Assembly: GCA_023512345.1 (NCBI GenBank)
Contig: JAILZT010000016.1
Coordinates: forward strand, 56,311 to 120,310
DNA length: 64,000 nt
Direction: 5' to 3'
Source of the DNA: Paenibacillus sp.
Lineage (GTDB): Bacteria; Bacillota; Bacilli; Paenibacillales; Paenibacillaceae
The notes under the pieces are model-generated. The model had not been told where the DNA came from. It ran no database searches and worked only from the letters and a program-made list of their open reading frames with translations. Position 1 is the stretch's first letter. Each line of letters starts with the position of its first letter. Shown in pieces: positions 1 through 8,249 of the stretch. Both the position numbers and the translations under genes were made by a program.

Positions 1-31
1 TCTCCTAACTATTAAATTGTAAAAATTACAT

Positions 32-60
32 TTGACAAGAGTTTTCTGGCGTGATATATT
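32..60 (+). promoter_or_regulatory. Sigma-A-type promoter
   Basis: TTGACA at 32-37, a 17-nt spacer and TATATT at 55-60 make a near-consensus housekeeping promoter pointing right. No open frame with a ribosome site follows before the terminator at 147-180, so it may drive a short untranslated RNA. Confidence 0.5.
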
Positions 61-66
61 CAATGT

Positions 67-180
67 ATAAGATGTACTTTTTATGTCCATTTAAATTGTC
101 AGAGATGTGATCTGATTATATCATCGTGTATATCTATATGCAATATAAAGAACCCGACAAAACAGTCCAGGTTCTTTTTT
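67..180 (+). ncRNA. Candidate small RNA between promoter and terminator
   Basis: The stretch between the promoter at 32-60 and the intrinsic terminator at 147-180 would give a transcript of about 110 nt. The only ATG frame in it (about 15 codons from 64) has no ribosome site. The start point is inferred from the -10 position. The terminator could instead belong to a gene left of the window, in which case there is no separate RNA. Confidence 0.25.
147..180 (+). terminator. Intrinsic terminator
   Basis: AAAGAACC (147-154) pairs with GGTTCTTT (170-177), and an inner GAC/GTC pairing extends the stem. A T run at 174-180 follows on the plus strand. Confidence 0.7.
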
Positions 181-203
181 GGTTTTTCGCTATCATGACA
201 AAT

Positions 204-222
204 AGCCCCCAATCAGGGGGCT
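204..222 (-). terminator. Hairpin, possible terminator of the gene at 247-711
   Basis: AGCCCCC (204-210) pairs with GGGGGCT (216-222) around a 5-nt loop, 25 bp beyond the stop of the leftward gene at 247. The downstream U tract on the minus strand is short, so termination strength is uncertain. Confidence 0.45.
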
Positions 223-246
223 TCGGTGTAGCAAAGACAAAGGACT

Positions 247-711
247 TTAATATTCTCTTTTAATCACAAAAAACGATCCCCGAATAGTTCCAGCTAGTTT
301 CGACTTCTGCCTAGCAAACTTAAACTTCTCCGCTAACTCCTGTGGTATTTCCATCCCCTCAGAAAGTTTAAAACCAACTGCACGTTTCTTAGGGTCATCC
401 ACCGTATACATGACGTTGATCGCAAGACCATCCTCATAAAAGACGTAGGCAAATTGGATATTTTCCACTTGAAAACGTGACGTTTCTAAAGGCTTGGCCG
501 AAAACTTAATATCACGTTCTTCTTTTAAAATCCGGTTTACATATTCAAGCGTCTCCTGGCTTTCACTAGCTGGTACAACCGTAAATTCATGCTTGTATTT
601 GTTCATAAAGTAACGGGCTTCATTAGCACGTAAACCAGCAAGTGCATCTACTACCGGTGAAGACTCCAAACCAACCGTAGTCACATTTTTAAAATCAACG
701 ATATAGGACAT
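247..711 (-). CDS. Uncharacterised protein (154 aa)
   Basis: I do not recognise this family. The protein is soluble, with no signal peptide or membrane segment, and mixes charged and beta-prone stretches (N-terminal YIVDFKN, C-terminal GSFFVIKREY). The start at 711 is preferred over the ATG two codons upstream because AGGGGAG ends right at the upstream ATG but lies 7 nt from this one. It lies 81 bp downstream of a GyrI-like effector-binding protein on the same strand, and a WYL-type regulator diverges from that gene, so the three may form one small regulatory unit. The region is AT-rich compared with the efflux genes at 2.5-5.5 kb. No function can be assigned. Confidence 0.7.
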   Translation of the reverse strand: MSYIVDFKNVTTVGLESSPVVDALAGLRANEARYFMNKYKHEFTVVPASESQETLEYVNRILKEERDIKFSAKPLETSRFQVENIQFAYVFYEDGLAINVMYTVDDPKKRAVGFKLSEGMEIPQELAEKFKFARQKSKLAGTIRGSFFVIKREY

Positions 712-792
712 TTCCATCTCCCCTAAAAGTTATTCACCGATCGAAACGAAAGCAAAGATACGAATAACTGGCTTCGGAAGCATAGTCTCTTG

Positions 793-1272
793 TTATTTCC
801 TTACAACAGGAATCCACATTTCACCAAAAACTAAGCCGTTACTCTGTCCCATCTCAACCGTTGCATTTGGACCGCCAACATAGGCAAAATCATTTGCTTC
901 CGGCAAGGCTTGACCAAAGGCAATACCAGCGAGCTTGTTATTTAATTCATCAGCCGTCTTCCCTTCCCCTTTAACAACCAGATATTCTCCCTTAGGAAAT
1001 TGGATTACTCTGGCTTCTTCTGGTGCTCCTGCTTCTGTCATGACGCCGGCATAATGCATCATCTTGTTATTAACCGCTTCGTTCACGGCAAAAACGTAGT
1101 CATTTGTGGCCATGGCTTTCAAAGAATCAAGCGTTCCATCCTGACTGACAGTCTGCCAAAAGTCTGACTTTTCCTTATTTATTCCAGCATAGTCGGTGTA
1201 ATCGCTCTTAAGCTCTGTTCCAATACCTATAACGATAAATCCGTCTTTTTCTTCAATAGTATAGTTTGTCAT
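793..1272 (-). CDS. GyrI-like / AraC effector-binding domain protein
   Basis: A stand-alone effector-binding domain of about 159 residues, the usual size of the GyrI-like ligand-binding module found at the C-terminus of AraC/MerR regulators. Family features are the N-terminal beta strand followed by FIVIGIGTEL, the central ARVIQFPKGEYLVVKGEG strand pair and the C-terminal LVFGEMWIPV strand with its conserved glutamate. There is no helix-turn-helix, so it does not bind DNA by itself; family members bind small hydrophobic or cationic ligands. ATG at 1272 is chosen because GAGGAAG lies 8 nt upstream; a TTG two codons earlier is too close to that site. It is divergent from the WYL-type regulator at 1384, a likely regulator of it. 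Confidence 0.8.
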   Translation of the reverse strand: MTNYTIEEKDGFIVIGIGTELKSDYTDYAGINKEKSDFWQTVSQDGTLDSLKAMATNDYVFAVNEAVNNKMMHYAGVMTEAGAPEEARVIQFPKGEYLVVKGEGKTADELNNKLAGIAFGQALPEANDFAYVGGPNATVEMGQSNGLVFGEMWIPVVRK

Positions 1273-1383
1273 ATTCAAAACTTCCTCTCATTTTAAATTT
1301 AATCAAATGATTTGTCTTCTTCACTTGATAATTATATGATAGCCTTTAATCATGTCAAAAAATGATACTGTTTAGGAGTTCCT

Positions 1384-2346
1384 ATGAAAAAAGTTGAACG
1401 GATTAATGTCATCATGCGGTATATCAACAATCGTGCCCACTTTACCATTTCTGAGATCATGCGAGAATTTAACATCTCTCGTTCGACAGCTATTAGAGAT
1501 ATCAGAGAAATTGAGGCCCTTGGGATGCCGCTTGTCGCTGAAGTTGGCAGGGATGGGGGTTATTTTGTTATGCGTAACTCTGTCCTGCCCGTTGTTCGTT
1601 TTACCGATAATGAGGTCAAAGCTCTTTTTATAGCCTTTATGGCCACAAGAAATCAACAACTCCCCTACCTAAAGAGCCGACAGTCATTAGCTGAAAAATT
1701 ACTAGGACTTATCTCAGAAAACCAGCAAGATGACCTTTTTCTTTTAAATCAAATCTTGCTATTTGAAGGGACCAATCCCCATAACCCCGACCTGCTTGAT
1801 CTTTCCGACCTCCCCCATCCCCTCTTAGAAAAACTGATCCAAATCCTTCTTTTGGATAGCTGTCTAATGATTAGCATCAAAGAAGAGAAGGTAACAAACT
1901 CTTATCCCATTTATCTCCTGCACCTTTATCGTGAAAAAAGTATTTGGCTGATTGAAGGTTTTGACTTGAAGGAAGAAAAGAAGCGGATATTCCCTGTCGA
2001 CCATCTTACCGATGTCCAACCCTACCCGATGGAAAAAAGATTAAGTAAGAAGAAGATTTTAGACAAACTAAGTAAGCAGGAAGAAGTAATCAACCTCGTC
2101 CTTGAACTTGGTCCAAAAGCGATTGCCCAGTTCAGAAAATACCATCCTTTAAAAGTTTCAATTTCCTATACGAATCCTTATCAAAGCACAGCCATTCTAA
2201 AGACTTTTATCGATATTAATAAGCCCGAAGAAATGACTGAAATAACAAATTGGCTTCTTTTTCTTGGTGGAGATATCGAGCTTAGGGAAGTGCCAGTGGA
2301 ACTTTTATCGGGTTTACAAGAGAGATTAAGATTATATTGCCCATAA
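1384..2346 (+). CDS. WYL-domain (YafY-type) transcriptional regulator
   Basis: A 320-aa protein with an N-terminal DeoR/HTH_11-type winged helix (residues about 5-60; ISEIMREFNISRSTAIRDIREIE reads as turn and recognition helix) and a C-terminal WYL-like ligand-sensing region. Around residues 175-205 the text IWLIEGFDLKEEKKRIFPVD follows the WYL pattern, although the W-Y-L triad itself is only partly kept. ATG at 1384 has TAGGAG five bases upstream. The gene diverges from the effector-binding protein across about 110 bp, a classic arrangement for local regulation. Visibly lower GC than the following TetR-MMPL pair suggests a different origin. Confidence 0.85.
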   Translation: MKKVERINVIMRYINNRAHFTISEIMREFNISRSTAIRDIREIEALGMPLVAEVGRDGGYFVMRNSVLPVVRFTDNEVKALFIAFMATRNQQLPYLKSRQSLAEKLLGLISENQQDDLFLLNQILLFEGTNPHNPDLLDLSDLPHPLLEKLIQILLLDSCLMISIKEEKVTNSYPIYLLHLYREKSIWLIEGFDLKEEKKRIFPVDHLTDVQPYPMEKRLSKKKILDKLSKQEEVINLVLELGPKAIAQFRKYHPLKVSISYTNPYQSTAILKTFIDINKPEEMTEITNWLLFLGGDIELREVPVELLSGLQERLRLYCP

Positions 2347-2419
2347 TATTAAGTAAACTAATCGATTTTGAACATTACGTTAATATAATTGCACAATGAG
2401 TAAAATTGCTTTTTGTGCA

Positions 2420-2452
2420 TTATTGCCCTTTGGGCAATAAATGTGATATAGT
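2420..2452 (+). promoter_or_regulatory. Promoter with 21-bp perfect palindrome, likely TetR operator
   Basis: TTATTGCCC (2420-2428), TTT, GGGCAATAA (2432-2440) is a perfect inverted repeat. A weak -35 (TTGCCC, 2423-2428) lies inside it, and TATAGT at 2447-2452 follows at 18 nt. The start codon of the TetR gene is at 2487. A palindrome over the -35 of a TetR-exporter pair fits autorepression; that role is inferred. Confidence 0.6.
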
Positions 2453-2486
2453 GGTCTAGACAAATAGAAGGGCGGAGGATTCTGTC

Positions 2487-3104
2487 ATGATAAATAAGAC
2501 CAGTCTGCGGGAAATAAAAAAAGAAGCTACCGCTAACACCTTATCTGAAACTGCGTTCCAGCTTACGATCGAGCGCGGATTGGAGGGTTTTGTAGTTGAG
2601 GATATCGTGCAGCGTGCCGGCTATTCCCGGCGTACGTTCGCTAATCATTTCTCCTGCAAGGAAGAAGCAGTAGCGATGGCGGCCTATCCTTACCATGGCT
2701 TAGATGAATTTTTCGATCTGCTCCATCTGATGCCCGATTCCACGTCACCGCTCGAAGCGATGTACCAATTCGTGAAGATGCAGCTGGCTGAACAATCGCT
2801 AAAAAGAATGCATCAGCTGTTCACGCTTTGTAAGAAGTATCCGACTCTAGAGCCATACACGCTAAGCGTGATCCGCAGCCTGCAGATAAGAACGCAGAAT
2901 CTGTTAACGGACTTATATCGGGAAACGCATTCGACCCAGTACACCAATCTTTTGGCGGGAGCGATTATCTCCTCCATTATGTCTGTGCTTGATGGAACGT
3001 TACAAGTTCTCCTACCCGGCCAAGCCGAAGAAGAATCACCCGGAGCCGTTTCATTTGACCACTATTTAGATACGACATTCAACTACTTAAGGAATGGATT
3101 CTAA
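2487..3104 (+). CDS. TetR/AcrR family transcriptional regulator
   Basis: A 205-aa regulator. The N-terminal TetR helix-turn-helix spans residues about 15-60, with the signature GFVVEDIVQRAGYSRRTFAN followed by HFSCKEEA. The rest is an all-helical ligand/dimerisation domain typical of the family. GGAGG lies 8 nt before ATG at 2487. It is 34 bp upstream of the MMPL exporter on the same strand, so both are probably co-transcribed from the promoter at 2423-2452, and the protein likely represses the pair until an exported compound binds it. The inducer cannot be told from sequence. Confidence 0.9.
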   Translation: MINKTSLREIKKEATANTLSETAFQLTIERGLEGFVVEDIVQRAGYSRRTFANHFSCKEEAVAMAAYPYHGLDEFFDLLHLMPDSTSPLEAMYQFVKMQLAEQSLKRMHQLFTLCKKYPTLEPYTLSVIRSLQIRTQNLLTDLYRETHSTQYTNLLAGAIISSIMSVLDGTLQVLLPGQAEEESPGAVSFDHYLDTTFNYLRNGF

Positions 3105-3138
3105 AATTGAAACACATTAAAGGAGAGGCTAACTCGTT

Positions 3139-5520
3139 ATGTCCAAATTATTGTACAGAATTGGAAAATCAGCATATAACAAACCTTGGACCTTCATATT
3201 GGGCTGGGTTCTGATCATCGGCATCGTCGTTGCGATGCTTAGTATTAACGGTATGAGCGTGAGCTCGGAGATGAAGATCGAAGGTACCGAATCGCAGAAG
3301 GTGCTCGACAAGCTCGAACAGGAGCTGCCGGAAGCGTCCGGCGGCCAAGCAAGTGTATTGTTCACGGCCCCCGAGGGAGAAAGACTCGACATGCCCGAAC
3401 GAATCGTGACGATTACGGAAGCGGTAAATAAGGTGTATGGCCTTGATTATGTTATCAATCCCGCTGAATTGGCGGCAGCAGCGGGAGCCTCTTTATCTGA
3501 CCAGGACGCGCTAGGTTCCGCTCAAGGTGAAACGTCGGCGGAGGCCGGAAACGCTCAAGGAGCGGACGCATCTGCCGCGGGAGCGGTAAGCTCGGCACCT
3601 ACCGAAATGCCGCCGTACATGCCGCTTATGGTGAATGGCATGCCCGTGCCTGGCGTATTGATCGCGACTGATGGCAGCATTGCATTATTCCAATTCCAGT
3701 TCACCGTACAGCAGAACTCGCTGCCCCCGGGGGTAACGGACTCTGTCGTGGAAGCCGTAACCGATTCGGTGGAAGGCAGTGGCATAACCGCTCTCCCAAG
3801 CGACTCTCTGAAAGAGGTTGAGCTTCCGATCGGCGTTAACGAAGTGTTCGGTTTGATCATCGCGGCCGTCGTCCTCATCATGACACTGGGTTCGCTTGTT
3901 GCCGCCGGTTTGCCGATCGTGACCGCGCTGTTCGGCGTCGGAATCGGTGTCGGTGGAGCCTTCGCCTTCTCTAGCTTCGTTACTATGACATCCTTTACGC
4001 CTGTATTAGCTCTTATGATCGGGCTAGCGGTAGGCATTGATTACTCGCTCTTTATCGTGAACCGCCAGCGCCGTCTTATTTTCGACCAAGGCCTAACCGC
4101 GCGGGAAGCTGCGGGGCGGGCTGTCGGAACTGCGGGAAGCGCAGTGTTCTTCGCGGGACTTACGGTAATTATCGCGCTGTGCGGTCTCCTCGTTATCGGC
4201 ATTTCCTTTTTAAGCATGATGGCGATTGTGGCATCGATCACCGTATTCCTCAGCGTACTTATCGCTCTTACTCTACTACCGGCATTGTTAGGCTTAGTAG
4301 GTGAGCGTATCTGCTCCGAGAAAGCACGCAAGAAGAACCGCTCCAAAACCAATGCGCATGGCATCGCGCATGGTTGGGTGAAAAGCATCGTCAAATTACG
4401 TTGGCTAGTTATAGTCGCGGTTGTAGTCATTCTAGGCACGGCGGCCATTCCGGCGGGGAAGATGGAGCTTGGCATCCCTTCGGGAGCCAGCGCTAATCTG
4501 GATACGTCCGCGCGGCAAAGCTATGACGCGATCTCTTCCGGCTTCGGAGAAGGCTTTAACGGCCCTCTTCTTATCGTCGCAGAAGCCAAAGATCCATCAG
4601 GAACGATCGCACCGGAAGCACTGGGTGGAATCGCCCAGGGCATTCAGCAGCTCAAGAACGTATCCGTTGTAACGCCCGTTGGCATGAACAAAGACGGAAG
4701 TATCGCTATTTTAAGTCTCATACCGAAAACGGGACCTACGGATACCGCAACTAAGGATCTGGTCCAGGAGCTGAGAGCAGCAGATTCGATTATCGCCCAG
4801 AATAATAACGTGACGCTTGGAGTCACGGGCTTCACTGCGATCAACATTGACATGTCGTCCAGACTGGCGGATGTGTTCCCAACATACATCGGAATCATCG
4901 TCATCCTCTCGTTGATCATTCTTATGCTGGTCTTCCGTTCCATTCTCGTTCCGATCAAAGCAACGGTCGGTTTCCTGCTCAGCGTGCTTGCCACATTCGG
5001 CATCACAACCGCGGTATTCCAATGGGGCTGGGCTAGCGATCTGTTCGGCGTTGATACAGGCGGTCCGCTCATGAGCTTCATCCCGATTCTCGTCACGGGA
5101 ATACTGTACGGACTCGCGATGGATTATCAAGTATTCCTTGTCTCCTCCATGCGCGAATCTTACGTTCATGGGCATAAGGGCAGAGACAGTGTCGTTCACG
5201 GGTACGATCAGGCCAGCCGCGTCGTCGTTGCGGCCGCCGTCATCATGGTCGCTGTCTTCGCCGGCTTCGTCCTCACGCACGACATTATGATCAAACAAAT
5301 CGGCTTTGCGCTGGCTCTTGGCATTCTGATCGATGCATTCTTCGTTCGCATGGCATTCGTCCCAGCTGTCATGGCACTCTTCGGCGACAAAGCTTGGTGG
5401 CTGCCGAAGTGGCTCGACCGCTTACTGCCGAATCTAGACGTCGAAGGTGACAAGCTTATTGCCGAACTTAACGCGAAGGATGACGAGAAAGTCGTGAAAG
5501 TCGCTTCAAAGTCGCATTAA
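3139..5520 (+). CDS. MMPL family (RND superfamily) exporter
   Basis: A 793-aa membrane transporter built as two homologous halves, each with one helix, a large extracytoplasmic loop and five further helices. Signature proton-relay segments are GLAVGIDYSLFIVNR near residue 300 and GILYGLAMDYQVFLV near residue 660. The first external loop carries an Ala/Gly/Ser-rich, acidic low-complexity insert (about residues 110-155) that looks like a flexible linker. MMPL proteins export lipids, siderophores or drugs using the proton gradient; which substrate applies here is unknown. The gene follows the TetR regulator by 34 bp and ends before a strong terminator at 5568. GC content is clearly higher than in the genes to its left. 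Confidence 0.9.
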   Translation: MSKLLYRIGKSAYNKPWTFILGWVLIIGIVVAMLSINGMSVSSEMKIEGTESQKVLDKLEQELPEASGGQASVLFTAPEGERLDMPERIVTITEAVNKVYGLDYVINPAELAAAAGASLSDQDALGSAQGETSAEAGNAQGADASAAGAVSSAPTEMPPYMPLMVNGMPVPGVLIATDGSIALFQFQFTVQQNSLPPGVTDSVVEAVTDSVEGSGITALPSDSLKEVELPIGVNEVFGLIIAAVVLIMTLGSLVAAGLPIVTALFGVGIGVGGAFAFSSFVTMTSFTPVLALMIGLAVGIDYSLFIVNRQRRLIFDQGLTAREAAGRAVGTAGSAVFFAGLTVIIALCGLLVIGISFLSMMAIVASITVFLSVLIALTLLPALLGLVGERICSEKARKKNRSKTNAHGIAHGWVKSIVKLRWLVIVAVVVILGTAAIPAGKMELGIPSGASANLDTSARQSYDAISSGFGEGFNGPLLIVAEAKDPSGTIAPEALGGIAQGIQQLKNVSVVTPVGMNKDGSIAILSLIPKTGPTDTATKDLVQELRAADSIIAQNNNVTLGVTGFTAINIDMSSRLADVFPTYIGIIVILSLIILMLVFRSILVPIKATVGFLLSVLATFGITTAVFQWGWASDLFGVDTGGPLMSFIPILVTGILYGLAMDYQVFLVSSMRESYVHGHKGRDSVVHGYDQASRVVVAAAVIMVAVFAGFVLTHDIMIKQIGFALALGILIDAFFVRMAFVPAVMALFGDKAWWLPKWLDRLLPNLDVEGDKLIAELNAKDDEKVVKVASKSH

Positions 5521-5567
5521 TCCATAACGAACGGACGAAGAAGAATTGTCCTTCGGGAAATTACTGA

Positions 5568-5612
5568 AAAAAGCGTTGTTTTGTTGCCACGAGCAACAGA
5601 ACAACGCTTTTT
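5568..5612 (+). terminator. Strong intrinsic terminator after the MMPL gene
   Basis: AAAAAGCGTTGTT pairs with AACAACGCTTTTT, and an inner TGTTGC/GCAACA extends it to a near-continuous 20-bp stem. A and T runs on both sides make it potentially bidirectional, serving also the leftward SDR gene. The stretch 5613-5719 holds no gene. Confidence 0.85.
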
Positions 5613-5719
5613 GTTATTTAGACACGAGCTTAACACTTGCCCAGGTCGGCTTAGCTCAGCTCAGCAGGTTACATTTCCAATCGCGGTATTCAGAGGTGCC
5701 GGATATGTAAACACCATCT

Positions 5720-6484
5720 TTACAGATGAGATCCGCCGCTTGCATCAATTAATTGGCCGGTTACCCAACGACTATCCCCAGTGGCAAGAAAGGCGGCAAT
5801 ATCGGCCACATCTTCAGGCTCCCCCCATCTTTTAAAGGTAGAGAGACCCGCAGCAAACTTCTGTCCATTGAAATCTTGTAAAGTCCCAGCATTCATTTCT
5901 GTATTAATAATGCCAGGCTGGATAGCGTTCACAGTAATATTACGATGCCCCAGTTGTTGTGCCAAGACGTGTGTAAGTGTATCGATCTCACCCTTGGACA
6001 CACTGTAGGTAAAGACACTAGGGGAGGCCACGCGTGTAACAAACGATGAGATATTAATAATACGCCCTCCATCATTCAGACGCAGCAAAGCTTGCTGAGT
6101 AACAAAAAGTGGCGCTTTTACATTAATGTTCATGACCTCGTCAAAAGATGCTTCTGTCGTCTCTTCTATAGTTGCAATTTGACCGATACCTGCATTATTC
6201 ACAAGAATATCAAACCGATTATCACCTGTACGTTCCCGAAGGACTGTATCCAATTTTGCATATAAATCATGAATGCCGTGAAGGGAACTTAAGTCAGCAC
6301 CGATCGAGAATGCGGCGCCTCCACGTTGCTCAATCTCAAGAACCACGCCCTCTGCGTCATTTTGTCTTTTCCCATAGTGTACTGCGACGACTGCTCCCTC
6401 TTGCGCCAGGCGTAACGCAATGCCACGACCAATCCCCCGACTTGCCCCGGTTACTAAAGCAATTTTACCATTCAACTTATTCAT
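5720..6484 (-). CDS. SDR family NAD(P)-dependent oxidoreductase
   Basis: A 254-aa classical short-chain dehydrogenase. It shows the cofactor loop TGASRGIGRG near residue 12, the NNAG motif near residue 90, the catalytic serine in NISSF and the Y-x3-K pair in YSVSKGEI, then a conserved NAIQPGIINTEM. Basic residues after the glycine loop (HYGKRQND) suggest NADP(H) preference. The start at 6484 is chosen over a frame nine codons longer because AAGGAG lies 8 nt upstream. It stands alone, so its substrate is open; the FabG-like layout fits many 3-oxo or sugar-alcohol substrates. Confidence 0.9.
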   Translation of the reverse strand: MNKLNGKIALVTGASRGIGRGIALRLAQEGAVVAVHYGKRQNDAEGVVLEIEQRGGAAFSIGADLSSLHGIHDLYAKLDTVLRERTGDNRFDILVNNAGIGQIATIEETTEASFDEVMNINVKAPLFVTQQALLRLNDGGRIINISSFVTRVASPSVFTYSVSKGEIDTLTHVLAQQLGHRNITVNAIQPGIINTEMNAGTLQDFNGQKFAAGLSTFKRWGEPEDVADIAAFLATGDSRWVTGQLIDASGGSHL

Positions 6485-6590
6485 CTCTTCATCTCCTTGT
6501 TTTGAATTCATGTTAGTTATATCACAAGGATATGTTTGAAATGTTGCTCTTTCATTCGGTACAATGCCCTCAGCCTGCCATGAAAGTTTC

Positions 6591-7211
6591 CTACGGAATC
6601 AGAAAAAAGAGAGATATCTCCGTAACCAAGCCAGCCTTTACTTCGAATTCGAGGTTATGGTACCCTTCTTCATCGCTTACTCTGTAAACCGCATTATCAG
6701 GATTCATCCGCCCATCATCAAAACCAATGCCCGGGTAAGCCTTTTTCAACGCTGCTACCTTACAGCCGACCGTGATACCATTAGGCGTTTCAAACGTATC
6801 GGTCGTTACCTTCATTGTCATGATCCAGAATGTTTTACCGTTCTGCTTGGGCGAAAACAGTTCCATGTACAGTCCTTTATAGTTCAGTTTTTTCAGAAAA
6901 GAGCCTGTCATTGTATCAGCGTTCTTCAGCGTCTCTGTCTTCTGAGATAGTGGCTTGCCCAACATGCCCTCAAGATCTATATTGTTGTCCCAATCTTGCA
7001 GATGAATCAGTTGATCCCTCACTTTTAGAGCATAAGTCGATTCCGTCTTCTGCCCGTTATCAGTGATATTCGTCGACGATGGAGGTTCTGCACTCTCCGA
7101 GGCAGATGGTATTGGCGTGACTGTTTTGGCTTCCGGAGACGCACAACCGACTGCCGCCACGAAGATACCCGAAAGGATCATACCCGCGATTATTCGTTTG
7201 GCACCGATCAT
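6591..7211 (-). CDS. Uncharacterised lipoprotein
   Basis: A 206-aa secreted protein with a lipoprotein signal peptide: a positively charged N-terminus, hydrophobic core IIAGMILSGIFVAAVG and acceptor Cys23, followed by a Ser/Thr/Pro-rich linker to about residue 55. The mature domain has charged beta-rich text (MTGSFLKKLNYKGLYMEL, TPNGITVGCKVAALKKAYPG). The second segment recalls small lipid-anchored proteins of Firmicutes that have a repeated 'starting from this, compute that' fold, but I do not assign a family. GGAGGAG lies 11 nt upstream of the start. The gene is on the same strand as the SDR gene downstream (107-bp gap), with no evident functional link. Confidence 0.75.
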   Translation of the reverse strand: MIGAKRIIAGMILSGIFVAAVGCASPEAKTVTPIPSASESAEPPSSTNITDNGQKTESTYALKVRDQLIHLQDWDNNIDLEGMLGKPLSQKTETLKNADTMTGSFLKKLNYKGLYMELFSPKQNGKTFWIMTMKVTTDTFETPNGITVGCKVAALKKAYPGIGFDDGRMNPDNAVYRVSDEEGYHNLEFEVKAGLVTEISLFFLIP

Positions 7212-7369
7212 GATAAATCATTCCTCCTCCATGAATTTGCCTATATTCTATTGTGACGAGAAATAAAGACGAAAGTTGCCTTTATGGCATGGTAAGCGGT
7301 ACCTTTGGATAAAGCTGTAGTAATTGCATATAACTAATACCAATCTCAGGGAAGGAGCATTTTATAATC

Positions 7370-7471
7370 ATGACAAAACCGATTAAACCCAACGGCTCAC
7401 AGCATGCAGCGCCACCATCAGATGATCCTAAGAAGCAAGGCAGATCCGCAGCTAAGAAGAAGTCGAAGTAA
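7370..7471 (+). CDS. Small basic protein (33 aa)
   Basis: ATG at 7370 with GAAGGAG about 12 nt upstream opens a 33-codon frame ending in TAA at 7471. The product starts MTKPIKPNGSQ and ends in a Lys-rich tail (KKQGRSAAKKKSK). It is Pro/Gly/Ser/Lys-rich and probably unstructured. The good ribosome site, plus-strand isolation between two leftward genes and a hairpin (about 7501-7516) after the stop support a real gene. Function unknown; such tails could bind nucleic acid or be spore-associated, which is speculation. Confidence 0.55.
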   Translation: MTKPIKPNGSQHAAPPSDDPKKQGRSAAKKKSK

Positions 7472-7533
7472 CTTGTAGTATGTGAATGAATGGAAAAGGC
7501 CGCCTCTTAGCGGCTTAATTTCTACTATAATAA

Positions 7534-7568
7534 AAAACACTTACCGGAGTAGTAACGGTAAGTGTTTT
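7534..7568 (-). terminator. Terminator ending the 20-kb polysaccharide operon
   Basis: AAAACACTTACCG (7534-7546) pairs with CGGTAAGTGTTTT (7556-7568), a perfect 13-bp stem flanked by A and T runs, 13 bp beyond the stop of the SGNH hydrolase. It would work in both directions and so also end transcription of the 33-aa gene. Confidence 0.85.
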
Positions 7569-7581
7569 AAATGTTCATGCT

Positions 7582-8232
7582 CTATAACCATTGGTATCCA
7601 ACGGCCTTCAGCCATTCTCGAGCAATGATCATATGACCGGTTTGCGTCGGATGGACTCGATCTGCAGCTAGCTCAAGGGAGTAATGATGCTTAAGATGCC
7701 TGTCGAAAGCGGATTGAACATCAATGAAATGAGTGCCGTGCCGTTCACTGATTCGTTGTACGGCCGCCCCATACTGCAATGCCATGCCTCGGAGTAGGTC
7801 ATCAGGGTTACTCTCGATGAAGAACGGTGTCATCAAAATCACTTCTTGGACGCCGGACACCTTCGTTTCTACGACTAACGCCTCGAGTGTCTGCTCGTAT
7901 TCTTCGAGCGAAACGTGGCATTCTTTAATATGTTTACGGTTATAATGCCGCAAAATATCATTAATGCCAATCATGATCGATACCCAGTCGGGCTTCAAAT
8001 CTATGACGTCAGTCTGCCAGCGCATCCGAAGTTCTCTAATGGTATTAGCGCTTATACCCATGTTGATCATCCGTAACTCAAGTTCCGGATAAGTTGATTC
8101 AAGCAAAGCATTGATGTGGGAGACATACCCGTTCCCCAACGCGTCACCTTTACCTTCACCAAAGGGGCGAACCCGTTCACAATCTGTAATCGAGTCACCG
8201 ATCATGATCAGTTTTGTTTCATTAGGAATCAT
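7582..8232 (-). CDS. SGNH/GDSL-family hydrolase
   Basis: A 216-aa cytoplasmic esterase-like protein. Block I is IMIGDSITD with nucleophile Ser14, block III is MIGIND with Asn91, and block V is AADRVHPT with Asp191 and His194, so the catalytic set is complete. SGNH enzymes remove acyl groups, for example acetyl groups from sugars. As last gene of the lyase operon (18 bp after the sugar isomerase gene), it most likely deacylates oligosaccharides or sugar units taken up by the ABC system. No signal peptide is present, which fits an intracellular role. Confidence 0.9.
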   Translation of the reverse strand: MIPNETKLIMIGDSITDCERVRPFGEGKGDALGNGYVSHINALLESTYPELELRMINMGISANTIRELRMRWQTDVIDLKPDWVSIMIGINDILRHYNRKHIKECHVSLEEYEQTLEALVVETKVSGVQEVILMTPFFIESNPDDLLRGMALQYGAAVQRISERHGTHFIDVQSAFDRHLKHHYSLELAADRVHPTQTGHMIIAREWLKAVGYQWL

Positions 8233-8249
8233 TAGTTCGTCGCTCCCTT

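Noticed and set aside
3480..3600. Ala/Gly-rich stretch of the MMPL gene as an insertion
   Set aside because: It stays in frame within an external loop, where low-complexity linkers are common in the family.
5581..5835. 84-codon plus-strand frame after the MMPL gene
   Set aside because: It runs through the terminator and into the SDR gene on the other strand, with no ribosome site.
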